Source: Candidatus Pacearchaeota archaeon (lineage in GTDB: Archaea > Nanobdellota > Nanobdellia > Pacearchaeales > GW2011-AR1). From it: a stretch of DNA of 27,262 bases. Every line of letters starts with the position of its first letter. Position 1 is the first letter of the stretch. Location: NCBI GenBank assembly GCA_016784085.1, contig JADHVH010000004.1, positions 1 to 27,262 of the forward strand, read 5' to 3'. Shown one piece after another: positions 14,349 through 21,958 of this stretch. The notes beneath the pieces are model-generated. The model was not told the origin of the DNA. It ran no database searches and was given only the letters and a program-made list of their open reading frames with translations. Made by a program: the position numbers and the translations under genes.

Positions 14349-14510
14349 ATGGCAAAAATACCCGAAGCTCAAAATAGACTTTTCAAAAATATATATGTTT
14401 GCAAAAACTGTAGTAATAAGATGAGGGCAGATCCTCTAAAAATACTTAAGGGAAAAGTTAAATGTAGGAAATGTAAAAAAGCTGCATTTAGGCCAATAAA
14501 GAAAAAATAG
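14349..14510 (+). CDS. rpl40e: Large ribosomal subunit protein eL40
   Basis: 53 aa, ATG at 14349 and TAG at 14508-14510. Family features: N-terminal AKIPEAQNRLFKNIYVCKNC, then MRADPLKILKGKVKCRKCKK, with two CxxC pairs for zinc. In eukaryotes this protein is made as a ubiquitin fusion; here it is free-standing, as in other archaea. It lies 5 bp after aIF5A and 8 bp before the M50 gene. Confidence 0.93.
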   Translation: MAKIPEAQNRLFKNIYVCKNCSNKMRADPLKILKGKVKCRKCKKAAFRPIKKK

Positions 14511-14518
14511 GTTAAAAA

Positions 14519-15925
14519 ATGAGTTTTATAATGTATGATTTAGGATTATTAGTTCTGTTCTTAATATTTATTACAATATTTCTCTATAAAAGAAAAAAAA
14601 ATGTAAAAAAAGATGGGCTTCTCCTATTATATCCTACTAAATGGGGCCTAAAAATGATTGAAAGAGTTGGAAAAAAGTATAAAAAAACTTTGAATTTTTT
14701 AAGCTATGTTTCTGTTGGGTTAGGATATCTTTTAATGGCTTATGCTATTTATACTATTGGCCAATTAGTTTGGGTTTATGGTTTTAAACCAGCTGTTGTT
14801 CAAGCAATTAAAATTCCTCCTTTAATGCCTTTGCTTCCATATGTTCCTCAGGCATTTGATATTAATTTTTTACCTCCATTTTACTTTATATCTTGGATTA
14901 TTATTATTGCTGTAATTGCAATACCACATGAATTTTTCCATGGAATATTTGCTGCAAGAAGAAATGTGGGAGTTAAAAAAACAGGATTTGGATTTTTTCC
15001 AAACTTTTTCCCGGTATTTTTAGCAGCTTTTGTAGAACTTGATGAAAAGAAAATGAGTAGAAAAAAAATATTTCATCAATTATCAATATTATCTGCAGGA
15101 ACTTTTGCAAATATAATAACAGCTATCTTATTTATTTTCATATTCATAGGATTTTTCACTTTAACTTTTGTCCCAGCAGGAATTACTTTTGATACCTATG
15201 CTACCACTGCAATTGCAATTCCTGGAATAATCTCCATTAATAATATTTCTACATTGAATTTGAATTATTCTAAAATAGTTGAATTAACTAAAGAAGACTC
15301 ATTAAATATAATTAAAACAAATGATTCTGAATATTTGGCTTCTAGAGATATTTTGGAAAAACAAATGGAAAATAATGGAAATATTGCAGTTTATCATTCT
15401 GCGCCTGCAATAAAAATTGATCTTGAAAAGACTATTTTGAAAATAAATGAAAATGATTTAACAAGTATTGAAGACTTGACCTTAGAATTGTCAAAATATT
15501 CTCCCGGAGATAAAATAACTTTGAATCTGTTGGCAGAAGATAATAGGGATTATAATTTAGATATTATCCTTGAAGCTCATCCTGAAAATGCTTCCATTGC
15601 TTGGCTTGGAATTGGATTTTATCAATCTACAGATAGTTTAATTTCCCTTAAAGAATCTAATATTTATTATCATAAAAAACTAGGAGATCTTACAGATTTT
15701 ATTTACAATTTATTATGGTGGATTATTTTGGTTTGTATTAGTGTAGCAATATTAAATATGCTTCCGGTGGGTATTTTTGATGGGGGTAGATTCTTTTATT
15801 TATCTATATTAGCTATTACTAAAAATAAAAATATTGCTATGAAAAGTTATAAATTTATGACTCAATTAATCTTATTTATAGCTCTATTAACAATGGTTCT
15901 ATGGGCTTTTCACATCTTTTTTTAA
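14519..15925 (+). CDS. M50-family intramembrane metalloprotease with PDZ domain
   Basis: 468 aa polytopic membrane protein. The zinc site is HEFFH at 137-141 (in AIPHEFFHGIFAARR); the third ligand is in NMLPVGIFDGGRFFY near the C-terminus. Between them lies a PDZ-like part (about 290-355, PAIKIDLEKTILKINENDLTSIEDLTLELSKYSPGDKITLNLL). This is the site-2-protease/RseP layout, cutting substrates within membranes. The start could instead be the Met four residues later (14531). It is the third gene of the aIF5A-eL40 operon and overlaps the convergent gene end by 4 bp. The substrate is unknown. Confidence 0.87.
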   Translation: MSFIMYDLGLLVLFLIFITIFLYKRKKNVKKDGLLLLYPTKWGLKMIERVGKKYKKTLNFLSYVSVGLGYLLMAYAIYTIGQLVWVYGFKPAVVQAIKIPPLMPLLPYVPQAFDINFLPPFYFISWIIIIAVIAIPHEFFHGIFAARRNVGVKKTGFGFFPNFFPVFLAAFVELDEKKMSRKKIFHQLSILSAGTFANIITAILFIFIFIGFFTLTFVPAGITFDTYATTAIAIPGIISINNISTLNLNYSKIVELTKEDSLNIIKTNDSEYLASRDILEKQMENNGNIAVYHSAPAIKIDLEKTILKINENDLTSIEDLTLELSKYSPGDKITLNLLAEDNRDYNLDIILEAHPENASIAWLGIGFYQSTDSLISLKESNIYYHKKLGDLTDFIYNLLWWIILVCISVAILNMLPVGIFDGGRFFYLSILAITKNKNIAMKSYKFMTQLILFIALLTMVLWAFHIFF

Positions 15926-16272
15926 AGATCAATTATTCCTTCTTTTGTTAGAGCGGCAAATCTTATTCCTACAGGTAAATTAATCAGAGCAGAAATTAAA
16001 GCCATATGTTCCTTTCCTTCTCCACTCGCAATTGAAAGTGCAACTTCAACTCCCTTTATTTTTCCCTTTAATTTTTTAGAAATATCTTCTTTTAAATCTA
16101 CTAATTTTTTATTTAAATCTATTTGAATAAATTTAAATTTTTTTTCATGGGCAAATTCTTTTGCAAAATCTCCTCCAATAAGAATTACATCTTCCCAATC
16201 TCCATATTTCATAAGTCCAGAGACCTGAGCCCAGGACGCTTTTCCAGAAGATAATAATGCTACTAATTCCAT
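15922..16272 (-). CDS. Small Rossmann/CARF-like protein, function unknown
   Basis: 116 aa from the ATG at 16272 (a GTG two codons earlier is less likely, since TATA GCTTAAATACC at about 16291-16301, on the minus strand, is 25 bp from the ATG). The predicted alternation is beta-alpha: ELVALLSSG, WEDVILIGGDFA, KFKFIQIDL, KGVEVALSIASG and VGIRFAALT. SGEGKEHMALISALINL has the shape of the Gly-rich loop plus helix that binds nucleotides in CARF and related Rossmann-like domains. It stands alone, with no effector domain and no CRISPR array in the window. It is divergent from the uL1 operon. The CARF resemblance is by eye and uncertain. Confidence 0.5.
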   Translation of the reverse strand: MELVALLSSGKASWAQVSGLMKYGDWEDVILIGGDFAKEFAHEKKFKFIQIDLNKKLVDLKEDISKKLKGKIKGVEVALSIASGEGKEHMALISALINLPVGIRFAALTKEGIIDL

Positions 16273-16290
16273 GTTCACTTCAAATTAGAT

Positions 16291-16331
16291 TGGTATTTAA
16301 GCATTATTGTAGTAAAACAAAATATTTATAA
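16291..16331. promoter_or_regulatory. Two divergent TATA boxes (Rossmann-like gene and uL1 operon)
   Basis: On the minus strand, TTAAATACC (about 16291-16299) lies 25 bp before the ATG at 16272. On the plus strand, TATTTATAAA (16322-16331) predicts transcription from about 16352, just ahead of the uL1 leader structure. Confidence 0.55.
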
Positions 16332-16361
16332 ACCAAAATCTTCTTTCAAAAATACCGTTAA

Positions 16362-16411
16362 CTACATCGGCAATGCCTATTTTCTATAGCATTGACGCAT
16401 AATGTAGGAGG
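16362..16411 (+). promoter_or_regulatory. L1-type autoregulatory leader over the uL1 ribosome-binding site
   Basis: CTACAT (16362-16367) pairs with ATGTAG (16402-16407), and CAATGC (16371-16376) pairs with GCATTG (16389-16394). Between the two helices is an asymmetric internal loop of CGG and ACGCATA (3 and 7 nt). The right arm runs into GGAGG (16407-16411), 9 nt before the ATG, so folding or protein binding would affect initiation. Known archaeal L1 mRNA sites also have two helices with a 3/7 asymmetric loop. Confidence 0.65.
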
Positions 16412-16420
16412 AAATTAAGA

Positions 16421-17050
16421 ATGGAATTAGAAAAAGAATTAAAAAAAGCATTGGAAGAATTAAGACAGTCTAAAGAAAGAAAATTTGATCAAACAGTAGA
16501 CCTAATTTTAAATCTAAAGAAATTTGATGTTAAAAAAAGTAATGTTAATTTATTAATAGAAATACCTCATAAAATTAAAGATAAAAAAATTGCAGCATTT
16601 TTTGAAACAAAAAATAATAATGTAGACACAATTACTTTTGCTGAATTTAAAAAATATAAAGATAAGCATCTTGTTAAAAAATTAGTTGATAAATATGATT
16701 TCTTTATAGCCCAAGCAAGTTTAATGCCTAAGGTTGCTACTTTTTTTGGAAGAGTATTAGGTCCAACAGGGAAAATGCCTTCACCTCAATTAGGTATTTT
16801 AGCAACAGTGGATGATGAAAGTATTGCAACTTTAAAAAATAAAATAAATAATACTGTTAAATTTAAAGTTAAGGAAGCTAGTATTAAACTTCCAGTAGGA
16901 AAACAAAGTATGAAGGATTCTGAAATAATTGAAAATATTATTGCAATCTATGATTATGTTGTTCCAACTCTTCCTAGAAATATTGAAAACATTAAAAATG
17001 TTGAACTTAAATTCACTATGACTAAACCTGTAAAAATAAGTATAAAATGA
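16421..17050 (+). CDS. rpl1: Large ribosomal subunit protein uL1
   Basis: 209 aa, two-domain L1 fold. Family features include the RNA-binding KFDQTVDLILNLKKFDVKK at the N-terminus, the central GRVLGPTGKMPSPQLG and the C-terminal KFTMTKPVKI. uL1 forms the mobile stalk that handles deacylated tRNA at the E site, and in many prokaryotes represses its own mRNA. The leader here carries a candidate L1 site over the Shine-Dalgarno sequence GGAGG. The stop overlaps the uL10 ATG (ATGA), so the operon is translationally coupled. Confidence 0.95.
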   Translation: MELEKELKKALEELRQSKERKFDQTVDLILNLKKFDVKKSNVNLLIEIPHKIKDKKIAAFFETKNNNVDTITFAEFKKYKDKHLVKKLVDKYDFFIAQASLMPKVATFFGRVLGPTGKMPSPQLGILATVDDESIATLKNKINNTVKFKVKEASIKLPVGKQSMKDSEIIENIIAIYDYVVPTLPRNIENIKNVELKFTMTKPVKISIK

Positions 17051-17994
17051 TTAATGAAAGAAAAAAGGAAATTCCTCAAAAAAAAATAAAAGCTGTAGAG
17101 GAACTTGTAAACTTAATTAAAAATAAAAAAACTATTTTAATCACATCTATAAAAAATATTCCTGCATCTCAGTTCCAAGAAATAGGAAAAAAATTGAGGG
17201 GAAAAGCTATTGTTAAGGTTCCTAAAAAAAATATTATTCTAAGGGCATTTGAAAATTCTGGTAACAATAATGCTAAAAAATTGGAAAGTGAAATCACTGA
17301 AAGTATAGCTGTTTTATTTTCAGATTTAGATTCTTTTGAATTAGCTGGAGAACTTCTTCAAAATACTACTGCTACTAAGGCAAAGGCAGGACAAGAAGCT
17401 CCTGAAGATATTGAAATTCCAGAAGGACCTACAGATTTAGTTCCAGGACCTGCAATAAGTGAACTTGGAGCATTAGGAATTGAAATTCAAATTGAAAAGG
17501 GAAAAATTAATATTAAAAAACCAAAAATTATTGCTAAAAAAGGTGAAAAAATTTCTGAAGGTGCTGCAAATCTTATGTCTAAACTAGATATCAAACCTTT
17601 TGCAATTGGTTTTCTTCCCCAATCTGCATTTGATACTAAAGAAAATAAATTATATCTTGAAATAAAAATTGATAAAGAAGGAACATTAAATGAATTAAAA
17701 GATTCATTTTCAAAATCTTTAGCATTTGCTGTAGAAATTGGTTATTTTTCTAAAGAAACTATTGGTTTCTTACTTGCTAAAGCTAATGCTCACGGAAAAG
17801 CTATTGAAAATTTAACTGCAAATAAAAAACCTGCAGAAGAAAAGAAAGAAGTTGAAACAACTTCTGAAGAAGAACCTGCAGAAGAAAAGAAAGAAGTTGA
17901 AACAACTTCTGAAGAAGAACCTGCAGAAGAAAAGAAAGAAGTTGAAACAACTTCTGAAGAAAATAACACTCAAAAATCGGAGGAAACTAAATAA
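17047..17994 (+). CDS. rpl10: Large ribosomal subunit protein uL10 (P0)
   Basis: 315 aa. The N-terminal rRNA/uL11-binding domain (about 1-100, KAIVKVPKKNIILRAFENSG) is followed by the archaeal/eukaryal insertion (GPTDLVPGPAISELGALGIEIQIEKG) and the helical spine that carries P1 dimers (about 190-260). The tail consists of nearly three identical 15-residue units (PAEEKKEVETTSEEE). The protein ends NTQKSEETK and lacks the hydrophobic GTPase-binding end (as in GLSALFG of P1) that archaeal P0 usually has. It overlaps uL1 by 4 bp and P1 by 1 bp. GGAGG for P1 (17979-17983) lies in its last codons. Confidence 0.94.
   Translation: MINERKKEIPQKKIKAVEELVNLIKNKKTILITSIKNIPASQFQEIGKKLRGKAIVKVPKKNIILRAFENSGNNNAKKLESEITESIAVLFSDLDSFELAGELLQNTTATKAKAGQEAPEDIEIPEGPTDLVPGPAISELGALGIEIQIEKGKINIKKPKIIAKKGEKISEGAANLMSKLDIKPFAIGFLPQSAFDTKENKLYLEIKIDKEGTLNELKDSFSKSLAFAVEIGYFSKETIGFLLAKANAHGKAIENLTANKKPAEEKKEVETTSEEEPAEEKKEVETTSEEEPAEEKKEVETTSEENNTQKSEETK
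17830..17964 (+). repeat. Three 45-bp tandem repeats in the uL10 tail
   Basis: Units start at 17830, 17875 and 17920. They are identical at the DNA level except for the last codon of the third (AAT for GAA), so the expansion is recent. Each encodes 15 residues of acidic/basic linker, keeping the frame. Confidence 0.9.
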
Positions 17995-18290
17995 TGGAAA
18001 ACATATATGCGGCACTTTTGTTGCACAAATCTGGAAAAGAAGTTAATGAAGAGAATGTGAAAAAAGTTGTTGTAGCTACTGGTACTGAAGTTGATGAATC
18101 AAAAATCAAATCTCTTGTTGCTAGTTTGAAAGGTGTAGATATAGATAAAGAACTAGAAAATGCTAGTCTGGCTGCCGCTGCTCCTGCCCAAAGTGGTAGT
18201 GCTGCGCCTGCAGAAGAAAAGAAAGAAGAAGCACCTAAAGAAGAGAAAAAAGAAGCTGCAGCAGAAGGCTTGTCTGCCTTATTTGGATAA
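17994..18290 (+). CDS. rpl12: Stalk protein P1 (archaeal L12)
   Basis: 98 aa. An N-terminal helical dimer domain (about 1-60, NIYAALLLHKSGKEVNEENVKKVVVATG, DESKIKSLVASLKG) is followed by an Ala/Pro hinge, a Lys/Glu segment and the conserved end GLSALFG, which recruits aEF1A and aEF2. It is shorter than many (about 105 aa). It starts at TAATG overlapping the uL10 stop, with GGAGG 10 nt upstream, one of the few clear Shine-Dalgarno sequences here, which fits the need for several copies per ribosome. Confidence 0.93.
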   Translation: MENIYAALLLHKSGKEVNEENVKKVVVATGTEVDESKIKSLVASLKGVDIDKELENASLAAAAPAQSGSAAPAEEKKEEAPKEEKKEAAAEGLSALFG

Positions 18291-18291
18291 A

Positions 18292-18310
18292 TTTATTTTT
18301 TATTTTTTAA
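18292..18310 (+). terminator. T-rich terminator after the P1 gene
   Basis: Two long T-runs directly after the P1 stop (TTTATTTTTTATTTTTTAA), typical of archaeal termination. CAGGC (18315-18319) and GCCTG (18345-18349) could form a weak hairpin after it. Confidence 0.5.
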
Positions 18311-18355
18311 CCAACAGGCAAGCCCAAACTTCTCCTAGCTAGAGCCTGGATAAAA

Positions 18356-18496
18356 ATGGATAAAACACAAACTTTGAAGTTATTTTCTGTAATGTCTCTC
18401 TTAATAATTTTATTTACCCCTTTAGATTCTCAAATCTGGAAATTGTTTTTATCATTAGGAATAGTTTTGGGATTAGCTTGGTTTGTTAGAATTTAA
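18356..18496 (+). CDS. 46-aa two-helix membrane peptide
   Basis: ATG at 18356, TAA at 18494-18496. The peptide (starts MDKTQTLKLFSVMSLL) has two hydrophobic segments (about 8-22 and 27-44) split by TPLDSQIW and ends FVRI, a hairpin-like small membrane protein. It follows the P1 terminator by about 45 bp and its stop overlaps that of the convergent 18493 gene by 4 bp, a packing style repeated elsewhere in this window, which supports it as a real gene. No strong TATA is seen 25 bp upstream. No family recognised. Confidence 0.5.
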   Translation: MDKTQTLKLFSVMSLLIILFTPLDSQIWKLFLSLGIVLGLAWFVRI

Positions 18497-18969
18497 AATC
18501 CAAAACATCCTCTATGTTTTAAAAGGCTAGAATATTTAAGAAGTAGTTTTGTATTTCCATATTCACTATTAATAATTAATTCTCCATTATTATTTGCTAA
18601 TTGAACTATTTCGCATAAATTATTTCCATTAAATTGATTTATGTAATTTGAAGGGGCATAAATAAATAGGCTAGGTATTCCTGATGTTAAAAGCTGGTTT
18701 TTTCCAATTAAAAACCCATCTCTTTGAACCATTTCTTCACCTTCATAACTATAAAATACTAAGGCAATTGGATCTTTTTCTGGAACGTCCTGAATAAATT
18801 CTGTAGATAAAATTGTTGAAGCTGCTTTTTGTATTTCTTCTTCGCTTAGAGGAACATATCTTAATGGTTGACCTTCTGAGGCCTTTCCTGTTGTGACTGG
18901 CTCAATAAAAATTGCAGCTAATAAAACTACTATTAATAAAATACTTATTTGAATATATTTTTTCTTCAT
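18493..18969 (-). CDS. Membrane-anchored or secreted hypothetical protein
   Basis: 158 aa. KKKYIQISILLIVVLLAAIFI (2-22) is a signal anchor or signal peptide. The rest (about 28-158) is a soluble domain with an alpha/beta look: LSEEEIQKAASTILS, PIALVFYSYEGEEMVQRDGFLIG, SLFIYAPSNYINQFNGNNLCEIVQL. Two Cys (in NLCEI and HRGCFGF) could pair. Its ATG overlaps the leuS stop (ATGA), so it is translated after LeuRS from the same mRNA, although nothing suggests a functional link. I do not recognise a family. Confidence 0.65.
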   Translation of the reverse strand: MKKKYIQISILLIVVLLAAIFIEPVTTGKASEGQPLRYVPLSEEEIQKAASTILSTEFIQDVPEKDPIALVFYSYEGEEMVQRDGFLIGKNQLLTSGIPSLFIYAPSNYINQFNGNNLCEIVQLANNNGELIINSEYGNTKLLLKYSSLLKHRGCFGF

Positions 18970-21383
18970 TCTAAATATATCCCTGGTTTTCCTGGTTTAG
19001 CTTTCTTAGATTTATTCTGAGGATCGTATTTTTCTTTATCATTAACTGCAAATAAATTTATTCCTTCAATATTTTTATAAATTTCGACCTCCTTGGGCAT
19101 AACATAAACATAAACTTTAGTTTGTTCTTTATTTAAAATTCCTTTAATATTATTTATGTCTGATTTTAATTTTAAAATCATTTCATCTTCTTTTTCAAAT
19201 TTATCATTTATCTTTTTTTCATCTTCTCTAGGCCATTTATCTAAAATAATAAGATTCTTATTTCCTAACTTAGACCATAATTCTTCTGAAATATGGGGTG
19301 CAAAAGGAGCTAATAACTTAATGAAACTTTCTGCATTTTTTTTAGAAATAGTTTTTTCTTCAAAGATTGATTCCAGAACACTTCTTATTTTTATTATGGC
19401 AAGATTATATTTGAAGTTTTCTATATCTAGAGTTATTTCTTTTATGGCCTTATTTATTTTACTTTCTACCTTCGGACTAGATTTGGAGATTTTTACTTTT
19501 TCAAAAAACTTGAAAACTTTATTTACAAATTTATATGTTCCCTGAACACCCTTATCACTCCAATTAAAATTGCTCTCAGGACTAGCAACACTAACTAAAA
19601 AAATTCTCAAGGCATCTGAACCATATTTCTTTATAACGTTTAGAGGATCCACCACATTTCCTAATGATTTAGACATTTTATTTCCATCTTCTCCATGGAT
19701 CATTCCTTGAACAAATAATTTTACAGCAGGTTCATCTGTTTTGACTAAACCTAAATCTCTCAAAAATTTATGATAAAATCTAATATAAATATCGTGCATA
19801 CAGGCGTGTTCCTTTCCTCCAATATAAATGTCCATTGGAGCCCAATAATTGGCTTTGTTTATATCAAATATTTTTTTACTATTTTTAGGATCTACAAATC
19901 TTAAATGATACCATGAGGAATTTACAAAAGTATCCATTGTATCTGTTTCTCTTTTAGCTTCTCCTTTACACCTAGGACATTTTGTTTTTATCCAAGATTC
20001 TGCTTTTTCTAGAGGGTTTCCCTTTCCAAATTCTATTTTTTCAGGTAGCTTAACAGGTAAATCTTGTTCAGGAACAGGTACTGGACCACATTTTTCACAA
20101 TGAATAATTGGAATTGGAGTTCCCCAATATCTTTGTCTAGAAATCAACCAATCTCGTAGTCTATAGTTTACTGTTTTTTTTCCTAATCTTTTTTCTTCAA
20201 GCCATTTAGTAATTGATTCTATTGCTTCTTGATTTTTTAAACCATTAAAACTTTCAGAATTAATTAAATTCCCTTGCCCAACATATGCTTTAGAATTAGT
20301 AATTTTTCCGTCAATAACTTGTTTAATGCCAATATCATATTTTTTAGCAAATTCAAAATCTCTTTGATCGTGGGCTGGAACTGCCATTACCATTCCACTA
20401 CCATAATCAGCCACAACAAAATTACCTGCATAAACAGGAATTTTTTCATTATTTATAGGATTTATAGCATAACTTCCAGTGAAAACCCCTTCTTTATCAA
20501 GTTTGTCAATATCTTCCTGACTAACAGAACTTAATTTACCAATAAATTTTTTAACTTCTTTTTTTCTTTCATCTGTAACCAAATCTAATAGTTTAGGATG
20601 TTGTGCTGAAACGACCATAAAAGTAACACCATAGATTGTATCTGGCCGAGTAGTAAAAATAGGCCATTTCTTTTTATTTATTTCAAAAATAATTTCTGTT
20701 CCAAAGCTTTTACCAATCCAATTTTTCTGAAGTTTTTTAATTAAACTAGGCCATTCTTTTACTGTTTCAAAATTAGCTAATTCTTCAGCATAGTCTGTTA
20801 TTTTTAAATACCATTGATTAAGATGTTTTACATCAACCTCTGTATCCTCGTGCCTCCAACATTTTCCATTATGTACTTGTTCATTTGCTAATACTGTTTT
20901 ACACTTAGAACACCAGTTTACTGCAGAATCTTTCTTATAGGCTAAATTTTTTTCAAACATTTTTAAGAAAATCCATTGATCCCATTTATAATATTCAGAA
21001 TCATGAGTCCAAAATAACCTAGACCAATCATAGGATAATCCAAGTGCTTTTTGTTGTTTTATGAAATTTTTAATAGAAGTATTGGTGTATTTTTTTGGAG
21101 AAATTCCTTCTTTTATTGCAGCATTTTCAGCAGGAAGGCCTAAACTATCATACCCCATAGGATGAAGTACATTAAATCCTTGTAATATTTTAAACCTAGA
21201 ATAGATATCTCCAATAGTATAAACAAAAGAATGACCAACATGTAGGCCGCTTCCAGAAGGATAAGGGAATTGTTCTAGAACATAATATTTTTTCTTTTTA
21301 GAGTTTTCATTAACTTCAAAAACTTTTTTTTCTTCCCATTTCTTCTGCCATTTTTTTTCTATATTTTTAAAATTATATTCCAT
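18966..21383 (-). CDS. leuS: Leucyl-tRNA synthetase, bacterial type
   Basis: 805 aa from the ATG at 21383; a TTG seven codons earlier lies within the promoter. Class I signatures: HVGH at 48-51 (in QFPYPSGSGLHVGH) and KMSKS at 569-573. The CP1 editing domain spans about 225-415 (FTTRPDTIYGVTF, MVMAVPAHDQRDFEF). Zinc sites: CSKC...C (158-175) and CEKC...CPRC (429-472). The segments NVLHPMGYDSLGLPAENAAI and VNYRLRDWLISRQRYWGTPIP, and the total length, match bacterial LeuRS rather than the longer (about 950 aa) archaeal/eukaryal enzyme. It was therefore probably acquired from a bacterium, with candidate-phyla enzymes looking closest by eye. It charges tRNA-Leu and edits Ile/Met-type errors. Confidence 0.93.
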   Translation of the reverse strand: MEYNFKNIEKKWQKKWEEKKVFEVNENSKKKKYYVLEQFPYPSGSGLHVGHSFVYTIGDIYSRFKILQGFNVLHPMGYDSLGLPAENAAIKEGISPKKYTNTSIKNFIKQQKALGLSYDWSRLFWTHDSEYYKWDQWIFLKMFEKNLAYKKDSAVNWCSKCKTVLANEQVHNGKCWRHEDTEVDVKHLNQWYLKITDYAEELANFETVKEWPSLIKKLQKNWIGKSFGTEIIFEINKKKWPIFTTRPDTIYGVTFMVVSAQHPKLLDLVTDERKKEVKKFIGKLSSVSQEDIDKLDKEGVFTGSYAINPINNEKIPVYAGNFVVADYGSGMVMAVPAHDQRDFEFAKKYDIGIKQVIDGKITNSKAYVGQGNLINSESFNGLKNQEAIESITKWLEEKRLGKKTVNYRLRDWLISRQRYWGTPIPIIHCEKCGPVPVPEQDLPVKLPEKIEFGKGNPLEKAESWIKTKCPRCKGEAKRETDTMDTFVNSSWYHLRFVDPKNSKKIFDINKANYWAPMDIYIGGKEHACMHDIYIRFYHKFLRDLGLVKTDEPAVKLFVQGMIHGEDGNKMSKSLGNVVDPLNVIKKYGSDALRIFLVSVASPESNFNWSDKGVQGTYKFVNKVFKFFEKVKISKSSPKVESKINKAIKEITLDIENFKYNLAIIKIRSVLESIFEEKTISKKNAESFIKLLAPFAPHISEELWSKLGNKNLIILDKWPREDEKKINDKFEKEDEMILKLKSDINNIKGILNKEQTKVYVYVMPKEVEIYKNIEGINLFAVNDKEKYDPQNKSKKAKPGKPGIYLE

Positions 21384-21406
21384 TACTAAATAATTACTTA
21401 GCAACT

Positions 21407-21412
21407 TTTAAA
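21407..21412. promoter_or_regulatory. Shared palindromic TATA core between leuS and endA
   Basis: TTTAAA (within CTTTTAAATATT) is centred at 21409.5, exactly midway: 26.5 bp from the leuS ATG (21383) and 26.5 bp from the endA ATG (21436). Confidence 0.6.
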
Positions 21413-21435
21413 TATTATCTTTAGTTTAAAAAAGT

Positions 21436-21954
21436 ATGAAAAAGATTCAAGCTAATATTCTTGGACAAATAGTTTCAAGCAACTCTACAGAAGCCTATGC
21501 TCTTTATAAAAAAAGTTTTTTTGGAGAACCTGTAGAAGATAAAATACAATATTCTCTTTCAGAAGTCTTATTTTTAGTTGAAAAAGGGAAATTAGAAGTT
21601 ATTTTAAAAAATAAAAAAATTTCTAAAAAAGATTTATTGGTTAAACTAAGAAGAATTGATAAAAAAATTTCTCTCAAATATACTGTTTTTAAGGATTTGA
21701 GGCAAAGAGGATATATTTTGAAAACAGCACTTAAATTTGGGGCGGATTTTAGAGTATATGGAAAAGGTGAAAAACCTGGTAAAAATCATGCAAAATGGAT
21801 TTTATTTACAGAACATGAATCAAATAAATTAGCTATGCATGAATTTTCTGCAAAAAATAGGGTAGCCCATTCTACAAAAAAGAATTTACTTTTAGCAATT
21901 ATTGATGAAGAAGGCAAAATAACATATTATGAAGTGGGTTGGATTAGACCATAA
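21436..21954 (+). CDS. endA: tRNA-splicing endonuclease EndA
   Basis: 172 aa, the homotetramer-type single-unit form. The catalytic domain holds Tyr108 (FRVYGKG), His118 (GKNHAKWILF) and Lys148 or Lys149 (RVAHSTKKNLLLAIID). The N-terminal domain (about 1-80) includes YSLSEVLFLVEKGKLEV. It cuts bulge-helix-bulge introns in pre-tRNAs and pre-rRNAs; none of the three tRNAs in this window needs it. Leaderless from the core shared with leuS. The next gene's TATA lies just past its stop. Confidence 0.93.
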   Translation: MKKIQANILGQIVSSNSTEAYALYKKSFFGEPVEDKIQYSLSEVLFLVEKGKLEVILKNKKISKKDLLVKLRRIDKKISLKYTVFKDLRQRGYILKTALKFGADFRVYGKGEKPGKNHAKWILFTEHESNKLAMHEFSAKNRVAHSTKKNLLLAIIDEEGKITYYEVGWIRP

Positions 21955-21958
21955 AAAT

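Noticed and set aside
13929..14372. Minus-strand open frame opposite aIF5A
   Set aside because: aIF5A with its hypusine loop is unambiguous on the plus strand; the antisense frame has no recognisable motif.
17812..18046. Two further open frames over the uL10 repeats (Phe/Arg-rich antisense, Lys-rich sense)
   Set aside because: They exist only because the 45-bp repeat has no stops in several frames; they match no family.
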